Origin: Selaginella moellendorffii
Taxonomy: Eukaryota > Streptophyta > Lycopodiopsida > Selaginellales > Selaginellaceae
DNA length: 64,000 nt
Assembly: GCF_000143415.4 (NCBI RefSeq)
Contig: NW_003314323.1
Location: 996,499-1,060,498, forward strand
Direction: 5' to 3'
Under the pieces are notes generated by a model, which saw nothing but the letters and a program-made list of their open reading frames with translations, searched no databases and was not told where the DNA came from. The position numbers were made by a program, and so were the translations under genes. This document shows, piece by piece, positions 56,881-64,000 of the stretch; position 1 is the stretch's first letter, and the number at the start of each line of letters is the position of its first letter.

Positions 56881-58711
56881 ATGACGATATTTCTTCTTTC
56901 TCTCTTCTTCTTGCTCGCTGCCTCCGCGGCAGCTGGATCATCGCCGCCGGAGCCGCCCACCGCGCAGGAGGATGCGGCGGCGCTGGACCGATTCAAGCGC
57001 TACCTCCAGATCCCCTCGGTGCATCCCAATCCCGATTACTCGGCCACCACCGATTTCCTGCTCGCCATCGCCGGGGAGCTGGGCCTGGCATCCCGCGTCC
57101 TGGAATTCGTCCCGGGCAAGCCCGTCCTCCTCTTCACCTGGCAGGGCAGCGATCCCTCCCTCCCGTCTCTCCTCCTCAATTCCCATGTCGACGTCGTCCC
57201 GGCCGAGCCCTCCAAGTGGAGCTCTCCCCCCTTCGCCGCCGCGGAGGATTCTCGCGGCAATGTCCTGGCTCGCGGATCCCAGGACATGAAGTGCGTGGGA
57301 TTGCAGTACCTCGAGGCGATCCGGCGGCTCAAGAGGGCGGGATTCAAGCCGCCACGCTCAGTCCATGTCTCCTTCCTCCCGGACGAGGAGATTGGCGGCA
57401 ACGATGGCGCTGGGCAATTCACAGGCTCGAAGGAGTTCCAGGATCTTAACGTGGGGCTCGCGCTGGACGAGGGATTGGCGTCCGAGGGGGACGAGTATCG
57501 GGTGTTCTATGCCGAGAGATCGCCGTGGTGGCTGGCGGTGAAGGCCATGGGGCGGCCCGGCCATGGATCCAAGCTCTTCGATAACAGTGCCATGGAGAAC
57601 TTGGGGAAGAGCTTGGAGATTGTGAGCAAGTTTCGAGCGGCGCAGTTTGATCTTGTCAAGGCTGGGATCGCGGCCGAGGGCGAGGTGGTGTCGGTGAATC
57701 CAGTGTTTCTCAAGGCTGGAACTCCTACTCCCACGGTAAGTTCCTCGTGCTCCATTCTTTCTTTCCTTTTCCCTTGTTCTTTATTCTCTTCCATGGTACC
57801 AATCAATTCTAGAATCCTAGGTGCTATCCAGATTTTCAGCTTGCGGTTCCATGCATTCGTGATTCTTGAGAACTTTTGACGTGTTTTCTTCGAGCGAAAA
57901 TATCGGCTTGTTTCGATGCTATTTCTTGGTTCATGCAATGTTTGCTTTGCGTGGTTTTCCCAGTCTTTCTTCTGCTTGACTGATGTCCTTGATCAAAATG
58001 TCTTTTCTAGCAATTTAGTTTTTTTTTTCTCGTTCCACCTTTTCTCTTTGTTCTTTCCTTCTTATGCTAGCCGCCTTGTTTTTCTTCGCCAGGGATTTGT
58101 CATGAACCTCCAACCATCCGAGGCCGAGGCCGGATTCGACGTAAGAATGCCTCCTTTCGCAGACCCCGTTGCCATGGAGAAGAGAATCGCCGAGGAATGG
58201 GCTCCCGCCTCGCGAAACATGACTTACGAGGTAAATCAAGCTTTCAAAGTTCCCTCTCTCGTGTTGATTTTGCCAAGCTACGTGAAAGTTTCGCCTTGTC
58301 CAGTTCAAGCAGAAAACTCCAGTGAAGAGAAGAGATGGTTCCTTGAACTACACTCCGGTCGATGACTCCAATCCTTGGTGGTCAGTCTTCAAGGAAGCCA
58401 TATCCAAATCCAACCAGAGACTCGCAAAGCCAGAGATCTTCCCTGCCTCAACCGATGCTCGCTACTTCCGTGACTTGGGAATTCCGGCCTTTGGATTCTC
58501 GCCAATGGCGAACACTCCCATTCTTCTCCACGATCACAACGAGGTTCAGTGATTCTTCCCTTGCTGCCTTTTCTAACGATTTCTTTTTGCTTTCCAGTTC
58601 TTAAGCTCTCGAGAATACTTCAAGGGGATTGAAGTGTATCAGATTCTCTTGAATTCTCTTGCGAGCTTTGTTGGTTCAAAGGATGACACAACGAGCCATT
58701 CTGAGCTTTGA
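56881..58711 (+). CDS. Aminoacylase-1 (M20 metallopeptidase family)
   Basis: Four exons: 56881-57735, 58093-58230, 58304-58543, 58598-58711; 448 residues, all phase 0. It removes acyl groups from N-acyl amino acids. M20 motifs: [10 protein letters not shown] (first zinc His), [10 protein letters not shown] (bridging Asp), [11 protein letters not shown] (catalytic and metal Glu), [17 protein letters not shown] (dimerisation His region) and LLHDHNE (last zinc His). The start [20 protein letters not shown] is a signal peptide, as in plant homologues. The first intron (357 nt) is long for this region. Confidence 0.93.
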
Positions 58712-58911
58712 GATTGGAAGAGTGAGTTTTGTTTTAATCCGTCAGTTGTTTATATCTCGAGAATGTGACCAGATTAAATAAACCTTTATATCGTTTCTCG
58801 ATTTGTACGAAAACCCTGATAAGAACAGATGCTACACTTGATCTTGCTGAGATCTGATTGTTCACCCACCCATTTATATACACTTCAAAAAGTTTAAAAC
58901 AAAATTGTTGC

Positions 58912-58983
58912 TATCAGAGGGAGGTTTCGATCCTCCGACCTGTGGGTTATGGGCCCACCACGCTTCCGCTGCGCCACTCTGAT
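58912..58983 (-). tRNA. Initiator methionine tRNA (anticodon CAU)
   Basis: The minus strand gives ATCAGAG...CTCTGAT acceptor arms, D-arm GCGCAGCGGAAGC, anticodon arm GGGCCCATAACCC and T-arm with GATCGAAAC. The GGGCCCAUAACCC stem-loop and the A at the first position mark the initiator type. No intron, no encoded CCA. Its 3' end matches the primer-binding sites of the LTR elements in this window. Confidence 0.93.
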
Positions 58984-59191
58984 TTTGTAACAATCAAATC
59001 TTAGTTTTTATATTTAAAAAAGCTTTCAAAACTAAATAAAATTTTAAAAAATAATTTTTAAGAAAAATTGTATTTCCCTTTAAAGTTTTGGATCACTCGT
59101 CGTTATTGCAGGAAAATTGTGATGAGGACGAGAACAGCAAAAAGAGAAGATTATTCTTGTGCTTGTTGATTAAATAGCGCCGCCTCAAACT

Positions 59192-61277
<2,086 letters not shown>

Positions 61278-61532
61278 TGATCGGAGAAGAGAGTCGAGAA
61301 GGGAGAAAAAGACCTGCGATGATAAACCCTCGTTGGCGAATAAAAACTCGGCACGAATAAGACAAAGTATATTCGTGCAAGCATATTCTTTGCGGGCCGC
61401 AGAATATTCGCATAGTTTGAAAACCATATACTTTTTCGCGAGAGCCCGAGTGGCAAACAAAGGGACCCGAGCCCGATTTAAATCATTGCATTGAGACCGT
61501 GAACGAACCAGAGGCGCACACACAGAGGGCCA

Positions 61533-62249
61533 TGAGGATTTCCATTGCAATTTTTGTGCTCTTGGCCGGCATTTTCCAAGGTAAGCTCTCAAGCTCATGG
61601 ATCGAGAAAAAATTTAGTTCATGCAATGTCCCATCCACCTCAAGGAACGTCACGCTGAGACTAAAGAACGCTTGCCCCTTCACAGTATGGCCGGCCTGGC
61701 TGGGATCTCCCAGACGAATCTTTCGACATCGTGGTGCCCCGGGACTGGTCGGCGGCTCGAATCTGGGGGCGCACAAACTGCCAGTTTGGAGACCACCTCC
61801 AGCGACACCACCCTGGGCTGCGACACCGGCGAGCTGGAATGCCGGGGTATTGGCGGCCAGCCGCCGTTTACCATCGCGGAGCTCACGCTGGACGGCTCCG
61901 ATCGCAGCGATTTCTACGACGTGTCGCTCGTGGACGGCTATAACCTGCCCGTACGGATCGTCCCCGTGCACAGGAACTGTACGGCAGCGGGGTGCCACAG
62001 CGATGTGAATTCCAACTGTCCGATGGAGCTGCGCGTTCTGGGACGGAATGGCGACGTGGTGAGAAGCGCCTGTTCGGTATTCCAGACAGATAGATTCTGC
62101 TGCCGCGGGCTTAGCTCCGAGCCGTCCACGTGTGCGCCCACGATATATTCCAAGATGTTCAAGGCCCACTAGGCGTCGATCACAGCAGCACATTTACTTG
62201 CCATTCCGGGACGAATTACGTGGTGGAATTTTGCCCCGGCAGGAGCTGA
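61533..62249 (+). pseudogene. Thaumatin-like (PR-5 type) protein, broken by frameshifts and a deletion
   Basis: A signal peptide (MRISIAIFVLLAGIFQ) and RLKNACPFTVWPAWLG start in one frame. By about 61720 the match moves to a second frame (ARIWGRTNCQFGD), then near 61790 to a third (LGCDTGELEC, DFYDVSLVDGYNLPV, CPMELRV, CAPTIYSKMFKAH), which ends in TAG at 62170-62172. The expected C-terminus (STFTCHSGTNYVVEFC) is in yet another frame up to 62249, and the usual CP.AYSYA.DD segment between is missing. Thaumatin-like proteins are secreted defence or stress proteins with eight disulphides. At least three lesions mean this copy should not make one, unless there are assembly errors. Confidence 0.75.
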
Positions 62250-62518
62250 TATCCGCCCTTGGATGCCATGTGACGCGATTTTGGTCACTAATCATAAAGA
62301 AAACAATGCGTGGTTGTTTTTTATTATCTTGGCAACAAAAGATTGGCCCAACAATCGAAGAGCCACCGAACCAGGAGAGAATTTTGACAAATGCAGCTCC
62401 ATGAAAGCCTCTCTCTCGTCCAAAGAAAACAAAATATGACGGAAAGAAAAAGGAAAAAGAAAATATTTTTCTGCAAAGAATCTCCAAGAATCTCTAAGAA
62501 AAAAAATCACCTTGATTC

Positions 62519-64000
62519 TCAAACTGCAACTGGCGGCTCGTTGTATCTCGAGCTTCCTCGATTTCCAGCCTCGACGGCTTCGTTGTAGAGCCCATGCTTG
62601 GACGAATCATACTTCTCGCCATCGCCCCACAGGGCGTAAGCCTCCTCGCCGTGCGCGGCGTCGTCCCCGATCATCAGGTGTTCTTCCGGCATCCGGAGAG
62701 GAACGATCTTGCTGATCACCCAGCAGATTATGCTGGTCATCACCAAATTCCAGGAGATGATAAACAGCGCCCCTCCGAGCTGCTTCACCACCTGCATGGC
62801 TCCCCTAATGTCGTGGTTGTAGAACGCACCGTGAGTTCCCGGGACTGACGAAAACATTCCCGTCACCGTTGGCTGCGCGAAAAGACCCGTGAGAAATCCC
62901 CCGAGAGTTCCCGCCACCGCGTGAGTGTGGAAAACCGCCAGAGTGTCGTCAACTTTCTGAAGGAAGGGCGATCGCTTGTGCACGACCATCATCGTGTACC
63001 ATGGAATGCTGCCGGAGAGAATCCCCATGCAAATCGCTGCCCACCCTTGCACGAGACCTTGAAATTCACACAATGTTTGTCAGTATAGATTGGAGATAAG
63101 AAATGCTTGATTTTGTATACTCACCAGCTCCAGGAGTGATGCAAACGAGCCCGGTGATCATCCCTTGGACCGCTCCAATTACGGACGGCTTGCCAAAGAA
63201 GATGGTGTCGAAAGCCGTCCAGACGAGCAGGCTTGCGGCGGCACAGATGTTTGTGTTTAGAACCGCGAGGGATGCATCGATGTTTGCGGCGTAGGGATCT
63301 CCTCCGTTGAATCCAGCCCAGCCCATCCAGAGCAATCCAGCGCCACCCAACATGAGCAGAACATTGTTTGGGGGAAATCTTTCGCGGTCCTTTGTCAGCC
63401 TCGGACCAACCTGCGCGAATAACTTTGAAGTTTAGAATAACTTTGTGATCGATCGAGAGTGATATTACCCAATATGCTGCTGTAAATCCCGCCACCCCTG
63501 ACGAGAGATGGATCACATACCCTCCAGAGTAATCGAGAACTCCCCACTGGAACAAAAACCCGCCGCCCCACAGGCTAAATGCCCCGACCGTGTACGAAAA
63601 CGTGAGCCAGAGCGGCACAAACAGCATCCACGCGTGGATGTTCATCCGCCCGAGCAGCGATCCTGCGATGAGGATCAAGCAAATGGCCGAGAAGACGAAC
63701 TGGAAGAACACCATCGTCGCCATGGGGTAGAACGGCTGCACCATCTGAGTTTCGACCGTTCCATTGTGGAATTTGTACTCGGTGGCGGAGAGATGGGCTT
63801 GGCGGAGGAGGAATTTCTGATCGAGCGCCGGCCCGGCTTTGCCCCAGAAGGGGAGGAGCTGGTGCCCGAAAGACATCTTGTACGCGAAGGAGACCCAGCA
63901 GATCAAGACGGCGGCGAACGCGTACAGGGCCATGAAGGCCGAGTTCACGGCCCATTTCTTCTTGACGATGCTGCCGTAGAGGATCACGAGGCCCGGGACG
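62519..64000 (-). CDS. AMT2-type ammonium transporter, 5' end beyond the window
   Basis: Exons seen: 64000-63469 (continuing out of the window), 63410-63125 and 63057-62519. It moves ammonium across membranes through a trimeric channel-like fold. Many hydrophobic helices are visible. The twin pore histidines are in [13 protein letters not shown] and VFHTHAVAG, and [12 protein letters not shown] is a family signature. The C-terminal tail ([20 protein letters not shown]) is typical of AMT2/MEP-like plant members rather than AMT1. Confidence 0.93.

Overview
The window is plant nuclear DNA, most likely from a lycophyte close to Selaginella. The reasons are introns of only 47-80 nt in almost every gene, compact GC-rich genes in head-to-head pairs, an intronless PLS-type PPR gene, plant-only families (germin, AMT2-type ammonium transporter, an At4g14100-like secreted protein, a dihydropyrimidinase) and an interstitial TTTAGGG tract. 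Species was not tested.

Left part (1-23.8 kb). I read 10526-23839 as one complete 13.3-kb DNA transposon (element B), bounded by perfect 21-bp terminal inverted repeats. It carries two divergent genes. Gene 1 (minus) encodes a 1029-residue DDE-type protein (DUF8039-like repeats, then a DUF7869-like core) with one in-frame TAG. Gene 2 (plus) has eleven exons and a conceptual 1620-codon frame, with a possible ParB/DGQHR-like region near the N-terminus and an FCP1/NIF-like HAD phosphatase at the C-terminus; six nonsense codons interrupt it. Positions 1-5753 are the gene-1 half of a nearly identical inverted copy (element A). A 22-bp palindrome (half-site ATGGCRTGNGG) recurs through both copies, in introns, exons and flanks, and I did not see it after about 23.8 kb.

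Middle part (5.75-10.5 and 23.8-42.3 kb). This is a nest of LTR retrotransposons: a decayed Ty3/gypsy chromovirus (23.84-30.6 kb) inserted in a non-coding large retrotransposon derivative (LARD) present as a tandem LTR-internal-LTR-internal-LTR array. The far half of the gypsy 3' LTR is not beside the gypsy but at 5754-6341 next to element A, and its GGTTA target duplication matches the one at 30609. The segment between the two transposon copies has therefore been inverted, probably by recombination between them.

Right part (42.9-64 kb). After an AT-rich stretch with a B-lectin-like ORF, a gene-dense euchromatic block follows: glycerophosphodiester phosphodiesterase (-), germin-like (+), At4g14100-like (-), PPR (+), PEBP-like (-), dihydropyrimidinase (-), aminoacylase-1 (+), tRNA-iMet (-), enolase (-), a thaumatin-like pseudogene (+) and a partial ammonium transporter (-). 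Three pairs are head-to-head with 51-255 bp between start codons. The tRNA-iMet is of the kind that would prime the LTR elements seen earlier: their primer-binding sites match its 3' end plus CCA.
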